A stretch of DNA of 64,000 nt from Leptodactylus fallax (taxonomy: Eukaryota > Chordata > Amphibia > Anura > Leptodactylidae), in NCBI GenBank assembly GCA_947044405.1, contig CAMRHE010000324.1:1612001-1676000 (forward strand), given 5' to 3'. The notes beneath the pieces are model-generated. The model did no database searches. It was not told where the DNA came from and was given only the letters and a program-made list of their open reading frames with translations. Position 1 is the first letter of the stretch. Every line of letters starts with the position of its first letter. A program made the position numbers and the translations under genes. Shown one piece after another: positions 14,246 to 25,510 of the stretch.

Positions 14246-15399
14246 TAGAGATAAGCGAATTTTTAAAAAATTTGATTCAACCGATTCTCCGAAGTTTCCA
14301 AAACAATTTGATTCAAATTAATTTGCTGCAAATCGCGTTAACCCCTTCCCGACATCCGCCCTAATAGTAAGGCGCTGCCGGGAAGGACTTCCCGCAAACC
14401 ACATCGGAAGCATGGTGTGCACACAGAAACTGTGTGTGTACCCTGCTTTGCAGGTGTCAGCCAAATGTAACAGCTGACACTGTCCTCTAACACTCCTGGT
14501 CGGAGCTGAGCCCTGATCGCGGATGTTAACCCCTGAGATGCTACAGTCAAACATGACCGCAGCATCTCAGGGGTTTTACTATATATTGGGGTCCAGATCG
14601 GCCACCCCACAACATTTTTGGGGGGTGCTGCTGCTCCTATTTGGCAGCCCGCGGTCTGACCAGTGACCCCGGGTCTGCCCCATCGCTGTCCCTCCGCATA
14701 TAAGGTTGTTCCTGCTTTGAATGGAGACTGTCAGCCTATGCGTCTGCACGGGCTGACAGCCTCCTATACACTGCAATACACCTGTATTGCAGCGTATACC
14801 TATTGAAGCAGCAATCAGAATATCGCTGCTTCAAGCCCCCATGGGGACAAAAAGAGAAAATGTAAAAAAAAACAAAAAAAAAACACCTTTTTCCCCTAGA
14901 GCTGGTATAATAAGAGGCCCAGGGAAAGTGATTAAACATAACAAACACTTATACTCACTTTAACCTCACCTCTCCTGGGAATCCGGCTGTCTGCAGCGTC
15001 CTCCTCGCTCCTCTTCTTCCTTGAGAATGAAGTCCTGCTCCACAGACATCACTGCTGGGGCCTGTGATTGGGCCTCAGCGGTCATGTGGGGGTGTGATGA
15101 CGTCATTACACCGGAGCACTCCACGTGACCTCTGGGGCCCAATCACAGACCCCAGCAGGGAAGCTTGGGGAGCAGGACCTCAGTCACCGGCTCCGGAGTT
15201 AATGCTGAGCCCAGGGTAGGTGAGTATCAGTACTTTATTATTTGTAATCACCGGGAGGGGTGCCGCGGCATCCAGGGGTTAAAACCCCCGATCAGAGCTG
15301 TGCGATTCAATACATCGAATCGTGAGGAAATCCGGAATCGAAGATTTCCTGAAATTCGGATCGAATTCCACTTCGTCAGCTTCAATTCGCTCATCTCTA
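14246..15399. mobile_element. hAT-type non-autonomous element with perfect 8-bp target duplication
   Basis: The left end tagagataagcgaattt and the right end (inward) tagagatgagcgaattga form an inverted pair of about 16 bp. The flanks are an exact 8-bp repeat, accagaac, at 14238-14245 and 15400-15407. Eight-bp duplications are diagnostic of hAT (or of a few relatives such as P-type elements). There is no transposase. The interior is a patchwork: a fold-back stem near 14764-14800 and a GC-rich portion at 14950-15240. A related terminus begins at 51293, where a much longer element with a possible coding part is found. Confidence 0.85.
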
Positions 15400-15407
15400 A
15401 CCAGAAC

Positions 15408-16664
15408 CTTTATATGGTGTATATGGATGGAAGCAATTTTGCTTATTCAAGTGAATAGGAGCACAGCTGCAGTTCTGGCACTATCACTACAGGGTATGGC
15501 TCTATAGTGGTGGCACTGTGGAATTGCAACTCGCTCCTTTTCACTTGAATAAGAGCAGAACTGCTTACCACTGTATTCCCTGTATACACATTCCAGTGGC
15601 CATTTCATTGGTCTTGGACAAACCCTTTAATGTTATATGTTTTTGCATGTTAATTGTAATGCAGGTAGTTTTGTATTGAGCTGTAGTATTGTACTTCCAT
15701 GTGCCTTTGATTTCTGTCACAGAAATTCAAGATTGTCGCCCTCTGAAAACCACTGCTACGAAAAAAAAACACCTTAAGACTAAGGCCCCACATAACGATC
15801 CTCAGCTAAAACCACAGTGGAAAAAATGCAGCGGCAAGGCACTGTGTTTTTTTCCACAATGTTTTCCACTGTGTTTTTGCTGTTTTTCTCTGTGCTTTTT
15901 CTTCCCTTAAGCTATGACCCCACATTGCAGAACGCAGCTAAAATACGTTGTGGAAAAAACGCAGCAGAAACAGATCTTTTTTTTCCACAGTGTTTTTCAT
16001 TGCGTTAATGCTGCATTTTTTCTTCCCCTATTAAATTTATAGGAAAAACGCAAGCGTTTCTGCAGATAAAATTGACTTGCTGCTTTTTTCAAAAATGTGT
16101 GCATTTTGAAAACGCAGATTTCCCTCAGCAATTTTTTTCCGGAATGAGTGGATGGTAATAGCCAGAATCTCATTCACTTGGCTGGTACTGTAATAAGCAG
16201 ATTATTTTCTGCTGCGTAAACACATCAGGCAAAACTCTGTACTTACGCACTATGGAGCCTTAGCCTTAATGGGGTGGTTTTTGATGCACTATGTCAGCAG
16301 GAAACATTGCAGGTCTTCCACAGATTACATTTACACGGTAAAGGATAAAAGTCACAAATAAAATCCACAGTAATAATTGACATACTCTGCATTTTAAGGA
16401 AGAAAAGTGAAATGCCATAGTTTTTGGTCACAACATGTGGATGAGATCTGTTCAAATCTCACCCACAATTCTGATACTGTAGGTCATAGCAGCTAACCCA
16501 CTGCAGTTACTTTCCATGTGGCCCAGCCATACAGTATTTTGTCCTGTGGGATTGCATATGAATCAGACAGAAAAAAATTTGTGGTATGTTTCATCAGATT
16601 CCTTATGTATAAAGGAAGGTGTTCTCCCCTGAAAGCAGAGTTTTTAAGTAAGAATATCTCTATA
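15408..16664. repeat. Anuran-type interspersed repeats, non-coding
   Basis: From about 15780 to 16265 there are two or three tandem-like copies of a repeat with words 'taaggccccacat', 'ctatgaccccacattgcag', 'gcagcagaaacagatc' and 'ttttttccacagtg', ending 'gagccttagcctta'. Similar words occur at 13150-13430, 17490 and 44160-44405. The region 15408-15780 and 16265-16664 shows nothing I recognise. The lysine/phenylalanine-rich frames here come from A- and T-runs. Confidence 0.5.
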
Positions 16665-17207
16665 CAGAGCCAGCTCCAGGTTTGTGTTTGCCCTTGGGAG
16701 ACAGAGCCTCAGTGGGCCCCTTTTGGAGTAATTCATGCACACTGCAGCAAAAAAATTAAAAAAAAAAAATCGAAATTGGGTGTTTTTTTGCTGAGGTAGA
16801 CCTACTGGAGTGGACTGTAATACATTTCATTCCAAACAAGTAGATACAACCTGTTCAGACATCGGAAAGTAAAGAGGAATTTGAGGCGGACATCTGCCCC
16901 GGATTCTTCTTTATTTTCTGCCCCTGACTCACGGTGCAGAGTATCAGTATTCTGTTGTGGCTTTCCACCGCTGATTAAGCCCAACTGAATGAGTCTAACC
17001 AGGGGTGAGTCTCAAGCTGTGGCCTCCGAATCAGCTGCAGAATCTGCAGCAAGATTCAGCAAGACGCTTTTTTTTCAGTTTCCTGCTCCAATTAGTTTCA
17101 ATAGGAGGCAGAATGAGGGAGGAATCTGCTGCTGATTTAGGGCCAAAATCCGCTACAAAATCAGTGCCAGATTCCACCGTGTGAACAAGGCCTGATATTG
17201 TTAATAG
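16665..17207 (+). repeat. Interspersed repeat, inverted partner of 40410-40945
   Basis: Starts cagagccagctccaggtttg and continues with 'cttgggagacagagcctcagtgggcccc', a segment about peaks of A (16746-16771), then 'gtaaagaggaatttgaggcgg' and 'tctgcagcaagattc', ending in 'gcctgatattgttaatagtgc'. The same text in reverse complement order fills 40410-40945. The terminal word cagggccggctcc of the partner is typical of frog hAT-like MITEs, but I see no clear 8-bp duplication. Non-coding. Confidence 0.75.
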
Positions 17208-17215
17208 TGCTTCTC

Positions 17216-17395
17216 CACGGTGGCCCCACACAGTATCATATGCTCCACAGTGGCCCCCACACAGTAATATATGCTCCATAGTGGCCCCCACACAGTAATA
17301 TATTCTCCACAGTGGCCCCCACACAGTAATATATGCTCCACAGTGGCTCCCATACAGTATTATATACTTCACGGTGGCCCCCACACAGTATCATC
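17216..17395. repeat. Minisatellite, about 31-bp unit, six copies
   Basis: The unit cacagtggcccccacacag + taatatatgctc is repeated about six times with small changes. In reverse complement it aligns with the 31-bp unit ggccactatgggacattata + ctgtgtgaagg repeated at 37555-37680. The shared unit suggests both arrays come from the interior of the same MITE family. Apparent GAYITVWGPLW-like protein repeats are a translation of this array and are not a gene. Confidence 0.85.
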
Positions 17396-18497
17396 ACAGT
17401 TTCCTCTGTGGAAACCTCTGTGGATTTTCTGTGAAAAGCGCTGCGGGTAAAAACTGCAATGTGTTGCCACCACAAAATGCTCTGCGGGATGCTACATGGG
17501 GCCTTAGCCTAAAAAAACGGTTAGACTATAATGGGGTCCGCCGGGTTTCCGCCCGAAAAATGCAGAGAGAAAAGTCCTGCTTGCATTTTGAACGTGGATT
17601 TGAGGATGGAATCCCAGACAGAAACCAAGCGCTGGTGTGAACCCAGCCTTATACTGTTATCTTCTGCTCAGTTCACTCCTGGCTTTAACTCTGGAGAACA
17701 AGCCATCAAGTAGTCAGTCTGATGGATTAGCTAATAAAGGGAAAGGTGGACAAACCCTTTTGGGCATTAACAGTTTCCATAGAATATGACATGTGATATA
17801 GAAGTATAACCTGGAAACCTCCACCTATCAGGATAAGAGGGTCCCTTGATGCTGAGTGCACAAACCTACAAACCAAAGTAGAAAGCAATATCCAATATAG
17901 AAAGGAATGAAGTGAAGAGGCACAATGGCATGTTAAATATACACAACTGCAATACTTTTATAAAAGCAAGTAAATACATACTCTATCCTTTCTAGTGTTC
18001 CTAGTGGGATACTACAATTACAAATATACTTAAACTTACTTCTACCATAGTCCTTGAGATCAATCCTATCTGCAATTCCTTCATAGCATAAAAATAAGTC
18101 ATTTCCCAGTCTTAATCAGTAACTGCAATGGGGTGAGATGCACCAAATTAGTTAATACTTTTTATGCATGTTGGAGATGTTTGTGCTCAAGAAACATAAA
18201 TCTATGCCACCTAAGAGACAGTTTTCAGTCTCAAATAATAGTAATAATGGTAAGAAGAGCAAAAATGCTACACATGCCTTTATAAGACAAAAAAACTGGT
18301 ATACAAACAATAATAAGCTCTATGTTTGGCCATAAACCATAACCATCCCCAGAAACTAAAAGTCCATTGGAAAAAATCAATAAAATGAATTGCTTGTTAT
18401 GTTGGGTTTACTATCAGCTTGTGGATCAACCCAAACTTAATCTGTATGTTGTAGTGACAGTATAATTTTCTGATGTCTTGAAATAGTTCTCAACATG
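17396..18497. other. Non-coding; end of an anuran-type repeat, then nothing recognised
   Basis: 17485-17650 reads 'gctacatggggccttagcc' and 'ctggtgtgaacccagcctta', endings seen in dispersed anuran repeats. From 17650 to 18497 I recognise no gene or repeat. Confidence 0.5.
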
Positions 18498-18499
18498 TA

Positions 18500-20134
18500 C
18501 AGTGGATACGGAAAGTATTCAGACCCCATTCATTTTTTTACTCTTTGTTTCATTGCAGCCATTTGCTAGAAGCAAAAAAGTTCATTTTATTTCTCATTAA
18601 TGTACATTCAGCACCCCATCTTGACAGAAAAAAAACAGAAATGTAGATATTTGTGCAAATTTATTAAAAAAGAAAAACTGAAATATCACATGGTCATAAG
18701 TATTCAGACCCTTTGCTGTGACGCTCATATTTAACTCACATGCTGTCCATTTCCTTCTGATCCTCCGTGAGATGGTTCTACTCCTTCATTGGAGTCCAGC
18801 TGTGTTTAATTAAACTGATTGGACTTGATTAGGAAAGGCACACACCTGGCTATATAAGACCTCACAGCTCACAGTGCATGTCAGAGCAAATGAGAATCAT
18901 GAGGTCAAAGGAACTGCCCAAGGAGCTCAGAGACAGAATTGTGGCAAGGCACAGATCTGGCCAAGGTTACAAAAGAATTTCTGCAGCACTCAAGGTTCCT
19001 AAGAGCATAGTGGCCTCCATAATCCTTAAATGGAAGAAGTTTGGGACGACCAGAACTCTTCCTAGACCTGGCCGTCCAGCCAAACTGAGCAATCGTGGGA
19101 GAAGAGCCTTGGTGAGAGAGGTAAAGAAGAACCCAAAGATCATTGTGGCTGAGCTCCAGAGATGCAGTAGGGAGATGTGAGACACTTCCACAAAGTCAAC
19201 TATCACTGCAGCCCTCCACCAGTCGGGGCTTTATGGCAGAGTAGCCCGAAGCAAGCCTCTCCTCAGTGCAAGACATATGAAAGCCTGCATAGAGTTTGCC
19301 AAAAAACACATGAAGGACTCCCAGACTATGAAAAATAAGATTCTCTGGCCTGATGAGACAAAAATTTAACTTTTTGGCGTTAATTCTAAGCGGTATGTGT
19401 GAAGAAATACAGGCACTGCTCATCACCTGCCCAATACAATCCTAACAGTGAAACATGGTGGTGGCAGCATCCTGCTTTGGGGTTGTTTTACAGCTGCAGT
19501 GACAGTACAACTGGTTGCAATTGAAGGAAAGATGAATGCGGCCAAGTACAGAGATATCCTGGAAGAAAACCTCTTCCAGAGTGCTCTGGACCTTAGACTG
19601 GGCCGAAGGTTCACCTTCCAACAAGACAATGACCCTAGGCATACAGCTAAAATAACAAAGGAGTGGCTTCGGAACAACTCTGTGACCATTCTTGACTGGC
19701 CCAGCCAGAGCCCTGACCTCAACCCAATTGAGCATCTCTGGAGAAACCTGAAAATGGCTGTCCATCAATGTTCACCATCCAACCTGATGGAACTGGAGAA
19801 GATCTGCAAGGAAGAATGGCAGAGGATCCCCAAATCCAGATGTGAAAAACTTGTTGCATCATTCCCATGAAGACTCATGGCTGTACTAGCGCAAAAGGGT
19901 GCTTCTACTCAATACTGAGCAAAGGGTCGGAATACTTCTGACCATGTGATATTTCAGTTTTTCTTTTTTAATAAATTTGCAAAAATATCTACATTTCTGT
20001 TTTTTTCTGTCAAGATGGGGTGCTGAGTGTACATTAATTAGAAATAAAATGAACTTTTTAGCTTTTAGCAAATGGCTGTAATGAAACAAAGAGTGAAAAA
20101 TTTAAAAGGGTCTGAATACTTTCCGTACCCACTG
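18500..20134 (+). mobile_element. Tc1-like DNA transposon, family T4 (full length, decayed)
   Basis: 1635 bp between TA dinucleotides at 18498-18499 and 20135-20136. The left end cagtggatacggaaagta and the right end (inward) cagtgggtacggaaagta are inverted and the match extends over about 200 bp with an inner repeat (gtattcagaccctttg near 18698; inverted at 19921-19942). The transposase is on the plus strand. All structural parts of a Tc1 element are present but the gene is broken. Confidence 0.93.
18878..19918 (+). pseudogene. Tc1-family transposase with four stop codons (T4)
   Basis: One continuous frame from ATG 18878 (MSEQMRIMRSKELPKELRDRIV) to TGA 19916-19918 (GASTQY end), 346 codons, so no net frameshift. 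Four internal stops break it: TGA at 19178-19180 (after QRCSREM; possibly a decayed CGA), TAA in the first-Asp motif (LWPDETKI*LFG, near 19367), TGA in the following segment (RYV*RN, near 19400) and TGA near the C-terminus (SFP*RL, near 19868). Helix-turn-helix, GRPAK basic motif, FQQDNDPRHTA (second Asp) and [11 protein letters not shown] (Glu) are still readable. It is older than the T1, T6 and T7 copies by lesion count. Confidence 0.92.
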
Positions 20135-20188
20135 TAAAACCTAAACTTTTACTTTCACAGTATCAATGTACACACAACTTGATGTAAT

Positions 20189-20850
20189 TGTAAGGGAATT
20201 GCTAGAGGATCAATTGCCCAGTAGCTGCTGGTGAATCCTGGGGGGAGGGGCACAACAAGACAGTGAACCCTAAGCTGAACCCCCCCACTGTCCCTGGCTA
20301 CTTGCCTGATCTGTCCTAGGCGACAGCCAGCAACTGGTCGACGATCCCTTCTTAATGTAAGTGACAACACAGAACGCAGACAGGACAAACAACAACAAAA
20401 GGGAGGTCAGCTAGCCAAGGGGTCGGTAACAGTCGAGCAATGCAGTACAGAATCAAAATCCAAGAGAATAGTCAAAGTCAAAGCCAGAGGTCAGGAATAG
20501 GAATACAGGTAATTAAACAGCAAGAGTAATAGCCAGTATGCACAAGGCAATAGCAAGCTCCAATGTGAATATAAACAAACAATAAATAAGAAGGAAGAAC
20601 CTGCCTTAGACTTGATAGGACGATAGGCTGTCAATTACGCAGGTAAGGCTAAAATTAACTATTAGTGGAGCAGAGGGAAAACAAGGTCAAGGAGATGGGT
20701 GTGTTGGAAAATCAATTAAGGAGGTCAGGGAATAGGACAGTGTTCAGACAATACAAGAAAAACCCAAAAGAAAATCACAGCTAGACCCGCCTCCTGTACC
20801 GCAGCATGGGGCCAGATATTGCAGAAGTTCGAATGGGTGCGGATGTAACA
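20189..20850 (+). mobile_element. Solo LTR, gypsy-type family G-A, plus orientation
   Basis: 662 bp starting TGTAAGGGAATTGCTAG and ending GGATGTAACA. The flanks gtaat (20184-20188) and ataat (20851-20855) match at four of five bases. A homologous LTR of near-equal net length (about 670 bp) lies in minus orientation at 38713-40035, with the shared words TGTAAGGGAATTGCTAG, 'ctgcctacttgcctga' (LTR 2; 'ctggctacttgcctga' here) and 'gcctcctg'. No internal coding region adjoins, so it is a solo LTR. The Ty3/gypsy assignment is inferred from the TG...CA edges and 5-bp duplication. Confidence 0.75.
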
Positions 20851-20855
20851 ATAAT

Positions 20856-21793
20856 AATATGTTAAGGGGAACTAACTACCTTAAACTCTTGACATACTAT
20901 TATGACAAGGTGAAGGAAGAGGTTAAAAAAGTGGTCCCGTTAGAGGAAAATTTTGCCTTATGACTTATTGGGTCATGTTCATAGTCACCATAAAATAATT
21001 TTTCAACTCTTTTAGCCTCTGCTAACTATAGAATTCTGAAGGACTCAGCATGACCATAAGTGATGGAAGAGGTTACCACTGTAGTGTCAGGTGCAGAAGA
21101 AATGTGTGGCCACTAATAGACTCGCCAATGATCAGCTAATTGCTAATGATCAACCGGTCCTTGTTTAGATGTGTCAGCACCCTATTAGTTTAACGCATTT
21201 AGGTTCAGTATGGCTGACAAACTGCTTTATTCTAAATAATGGGGTTCTTTGTGAGTACACTGGCACCATGTCCATGGGTATGTTTACATTGAATGGCATA
21301 TTTATTTAGCTATTATTTATTGTGTTAGGTATTATATATTATGCTTTGATTTGTATACTGTGTTATAAATAGCAATTTCTTCTGTGGTTTAGTTATTTTT
21401 TCACATTCTTTGGGGGTACTTACATATGAGTACTATTTGTTATACTGTAGATTTGCAATCAAGTATGTTATCACCCTGGAGATGAGAGTGATCTATTATT
21501 TATAAATATCCCCTTGAATTTGTCTATTATTTATTAATAATGAGTTTGGTCACTATATATTTATTTATGTAATAATATGTGTGGAGACCATGGGTAATAT
21601 TTAAAATAATGGCAGACAGCAAATCTTAAAAAGACAGGAAGTATACATATTTTATTTATTTGCAGAGATGTCCCTCAAGATAATAATAGACCCCTAACAC
21701 AACAAGACCAGCAGCAGATAAGTTTACTTGGTCTATGGCCTACAGCATTCCTATTCACAATGTGTATACTAAAAATTAGAAGTTTACATGTAT
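20856..21793. other. Non-coding AT-rich region, no gene recognised
   Basis: No open frame of note, no repeat end recognised. Confidence 0.5.
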
Positions 21794-21801
21794 ATCATGT
21801 A

Positions 21802-22073
21802 CAGTGGCGTAACTAAAGTCTTGTGGGCCCCGGTGCAATATTTTGTCCGGGGCCCCCTACCTTATCCCTACAGCAAATTTTTGATAGTGATGGTTATGGG
21901 TACTAAGGAGTTTAATGAACCTTAGTGTGGTTAGGGTAATCTGTGGGTCTCCTTGGTTTATGGGCCAGATGGAAGCTGCAATTTCAATAGTGATGCCAGT
22001 GCTTATGAGCCCCCTAAGACTCCTGGGCCCCGGTACAACTGCAACCTCTGCACCCCCTCAAGTTACACCCCTG
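21802..22073. mobile_element. hAT-type MITE (272 bp) with 8-bp target duplication
   Basis: The left end cagtggcgtaactaaagt and the right end (inward) caggggtgtaacttgagg form an imperfect inverted repeat. The flanks atcatgta (21794-21801) and atcatgtt (22074-22081) match at seven of eight bases. Both ends carry 'gggccccggtrcaa' words close to the terminus. No transposase, so it depends on a hAT enzyme elsewhere. Internal frames are not genes. Confidence 0.85.
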
Positions 22074-22169
22074 ATCATGTTTATGTTCTACATAGTTGGC
22101 CCTCAATTTCATTTCCTTTGGTGGATCAAAAGAACTACAGTCCAACTTGGTACCCAGTGCAGTACAGTA

Positions 22170-22960
22170 TAGATTAGATGGAGGCTCTGTTGGGCCACCT
22201 CTAGCCAGGATACAAAATGAGATATGGTTGGGCATGGAAACAAACAGATTCCATATGGTATCCTGTTGCACATTTTCCCAAAGATGTTGCAAATGGGTCT
22301 GTAGATCGTATTTTGCTGAAGGTGGCTTCACAGCTGGTCCTATAAATGCTCGATTGGTGATAAATCTAGCGACTGGCCAGGCCAAGGAAACATTGCAATC
22401 TGACAGAAACATTTCTTAAAAAACCCTTGCTGTTTGTAGGCAAGGATTATCCTGCTGAAAAATGTCAGTTGGAAGCCCTGCTATAAAAGTCAGCACATGT
22501 GGCCACAGGATGCCCTGCACATATTGCTGTGCGGTCCCTTGTATCACTGCTAGGGGTGACTGTTATATGCCAGATCACCACACCAGCAGTTTGGACAGTG
22601 TGTTGCTCCACATCAAAGGAAGGACTGAAGCACTCACCATGAAGCATCCATACTCGAAAATGAGCATCGACAGGTCCAAAATGGAATCTGGATTAGTCAG
22701 TAAAGAAGATATGGTTCCAGTCCATAGGTGTCCAGGTTTATCTTTCATAACACCGCTGCAAACTAAGGTGAAGGTGGCTTGTTGATAATGGCAAAAGTAA
22801 TGGGCGTAGTCACTACAAATTGTGCGTCTTGGTGGATCAAGCGATCCTGTCTTCTGTTGGTCTGTCTTGGTCGTCTAGAGTCTGTTCACCATGTGTGCAT
22901 GCCCTCATGTAACCACTGCTCCCAACACCTAAAAACAGCTAGTTCAGAACGGCATAGATT
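22170..22960 (-). pseudogene. Ancient Tc1/mariner transposase relic
   Basis: Read on the minus strand in several frames, the stretch spells a Tc1/mariner transposase from N- to C-terminus: CWEQWLHEGMHT (helix-turn-helix, near 22890), RRQDRLI (22840), FTD.SRF (first-Asp block, near 22705), RVWMLHGE and GVVIWH, VQGILWPH, IFQQDNPCLQTAR (second Asp, near 22440), SPIEHL.DQL (Glu, near 22350, with TGG turned to TAG), LQHLWENVQQDTI and SMPNHISFCILARGG at the C-terminus (near 22200). At least three frameshifts and several stops. No terminal repeats are identified. It is the oldest transposase in the window. The motif style (FQQDNAPCHTAR-like, ARGG end) differs from the other Tc1 families here. Confidence 0.8.
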
Positions 22961-22962
22961 TA

Positions 22963-23321
22963 CAGGTGCATCTCAATAAATTAGAATATCTTTGAAACGT
23001 TTATTTCTTTCAGTAATTAGATTTAAAAAAGTGACCTCCTATATTTTCTACATTCTTTACACACAGAGTGTTCTATTTCAAGTGTTTTATTTCTGTAAAT
23101 GTTGATTATGGATTACAGGTAATGAAAACCCAAATCTAAGAAAATTAGAATATTGTAAAAAAGTTCATTATGTCACTTGCCAAGTTTCCTAAACCTATAA
23201 ATGGTCCCACAGTCTGGTTTAGTAGGACACACAATCATGGAAGACTGATGATTATGAATTGAATAACTGAATTACTGAAATGAATATTTCAAAAATATTC
23301 TAATTTATTGAGATGCACCTG
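22963..23321. mobile_element. Short non-autonomous Tc1-like MITE, family T5
   Basis: 359 bp with ends caggtgcatctcaataaa in inverted orientation and TA at 22961-22962 and 23322-23323. An inner repeat (aaattagaatattgtaaaa, near 23142) is visible on the left. The phrase 'cacacaatcatggaagac' around 23231-23248 is where a parent transposase would start, after which the body is missing, so this is an internal-deletion derivative that would need a transposase from elsewhere. Confidence 0.88.
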
Positions 23322-23323
23322 TA

Positions 23324-25184
23324 GGGCAATTTGTCAAAATGACCATTTTGCTTTTTTCAGCCCCCTCTAAATTTTGTTAAGTGGGCAAAATCTCCTCAAG
23401 GGCTTTTTACATCCCTCACCAAAAGTCAATGAAGTGTTCAAAGGTAATATTGTTACGCCCCCAAATCAGTGTCAATTTCCTATGTGTGAAAGCCCCCTGA
23501 GACCTAGTGTAGTGTACATCACACACCATACATACAGTACATTCATAGATAGGAGCAGCTAATAAAGAAAAACCTGCCTAAACTCAAGTGGAAAGTCTTA
23601 CCTAAGCGAGCGGTACATCATTACTGGACTTCTCAGAACAGGCACCAGAGCAAAGGCTGCTTCTTTTCTTAATAATCATGTACATTGCGCCAAGAATAAA
23701 ATACCCAAATAATGACTATATAGAATAGAATATAGTGTCACTGCCAGACAAATAATAACTCTGTTCCTGTATAACCTTCCTTCTCCCGATTTGAAATTGG
23801 ACAACTATAACTGTTGGGCTGGGAATTGACCTTAACACTTACAGTGAGTTTGAAAAGATATACAACTTCCCATATTTTGCGCAAAACACAGGATGTTTTT
23901 CATGTCGACAGTCCACATACTGCACCTGGGCTTTTATGCTCTCACTGATATAACTCAATAAGGCTAAGAAAGTAGTGAAGTAAAAATACACGTAATAATG
24001 TAATAATACATTTTATCAATTTGAAGCCTAAATCTGTGAGTCCGCATAGTTCCAAAATACAGAGCTATAGGCACTCAGGCACCACTGCATAAAAATGCTT
24101 CTAGAGGAGAATATTCCCATATGGTATGCTTTTGCATCCCTGAATTTTCTTAAATCCAAGAGAATAAAACAATTGTGTCTCTGAATGTACAATATGGACC
24201 TATAGCAGTCTATGGTGCCAAATTGTAGGTTTGTGTAACTTGCATCCATAGGTTCCATCTGGACATGTCAGATTTCATGTGGATTTTAGTACAGATTTCA
24301 GCACAAAATCCGCATCATACCTGAGCATCCCATGAAAAAGAAAATTTCCAGGCAGATTTTAAGTGTTGTTGAGAAGATTCTCTTTTGAGGCTGTGTTTAG
24401 GCTGTTGGGGCTAATTCTCGTGTGGATCTGCTGCACATTTGCAGCACATTCACAGCAGAATTTCAGGTCTAGGCCTCAGATTTCTGATCCAGGTCTTGTA
24501 TTAAAACTTAGGATGTATGTACGACGTATGATAATACGTGTCCAAAACAGTTCAGGTAGTTATTCTCTTTTTTTCAGGTGATTTTATCAGGTAAATATCT
24601 TAATTCTTGCGCTATGGAAATTTGCTCTCCTAAGTCAAGAGTTCTACAAGTATTTGTTTTAAAGCCATTGCTTCCTCCAATACAAACAACAAAGCTTCCT
24701 GTTTAAGTAGAATCATAAAATAAGTGCATCTTAGAACAATACAAGATCACACACTACTACAATGCCTTGCATTCCACAGCAGCAACTCTCTAATATATAC
24801 TGTTCATGCTGTTCAATTTACTGCAGCAAGTGGCACAACATGGCACTGGAAAATATAAATTCCTAGTCAATGCCCTGCAAATCTGTCACCATAATACAGC
24901 TATCCCTAAGAAGTCTGTATTTCCCCTATATATCAATATACACTGGCTGATAATGGATCTGCAGGGTGATTGCAGGGAAGCTGAAATTCCTTAAATCTCT
25001 TCAGGTTTCTATAATACTATATTACAGAAATGCTTAATAGAAAGTTCCCTTTTACCTTAGTTAAGGCAGCACCATAAGAGAAATTTGGATTTGTCAAAGC
25101 ATTTAGATGCCTATTAATATAAGGAAAATGGAAAGGGAAAGGGAAAAGGAAAATGCTTTTATGCTAGATGGAGGAAACTCAATC
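23324..25184. other. Non-coding region, no gene recognised
   Basis: About 1.9 kb of AT-rich DNA. The part 24260-24480 has words of anuran repeats ('gattttagtacagatttcagcacaaaatccgc') without clear ends. No protein motif found. Confidence 0.5.
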
Positions 25185-25240
25185 ACTGTATATATATATA
25201 GATATATAGATATATATATATATAGATATATATATATCTA

Positions 25241-25271
<31 letters not shown>

Positions 25272-25290
25272 AGATATATATATATATTCT
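25185..25290. repeat. TA/GATA microsatellite
   Basis: Mixed (TA)n and (GATA)n tract. It gives a spurious isoleucine/tyrosine-rich reading frame. Confidence 0.95.
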
Positions 25291-25457
25291 TTAAGAATAA
25301 GCTGAATAACAATAATAAGAGAACATTATCCATCATCTCATCATGATTGATTTTAGAATTTTTGAGTATTTGGGGGGTTCTGTTGTTTTTGTTTTGTTTT
25401 CTTATTTTAAATCACAACCTTATATGTAAAATATTATAAAGGAACAAAAAAAAAATA

Positions 25458-25460
<3 letters not shown>

Positions 25461-25508
<48 letters not shown>
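25461..25508. repeat. (TA)n microsatellite
   Basis: About 20 or more uninterrupted TA units preceded by an A-run. Confidence 0.95.

Positions 25509-25510
<2 letters not shown>

Noticed and set aside
17216..17395. Regular 31-bp repeats resembling a CRISPR array or a repeat protein
   Set aside because: Units are contiguous with no unique spacers, there is no cas gene, and the setting is vertebrate. It is a minisatellite; the protein-like repeat is its translation.
25107..25346. Tyrosine/isoleucine-rich frame
   Set aside because: Translation of the TA/GATA microsatellite.
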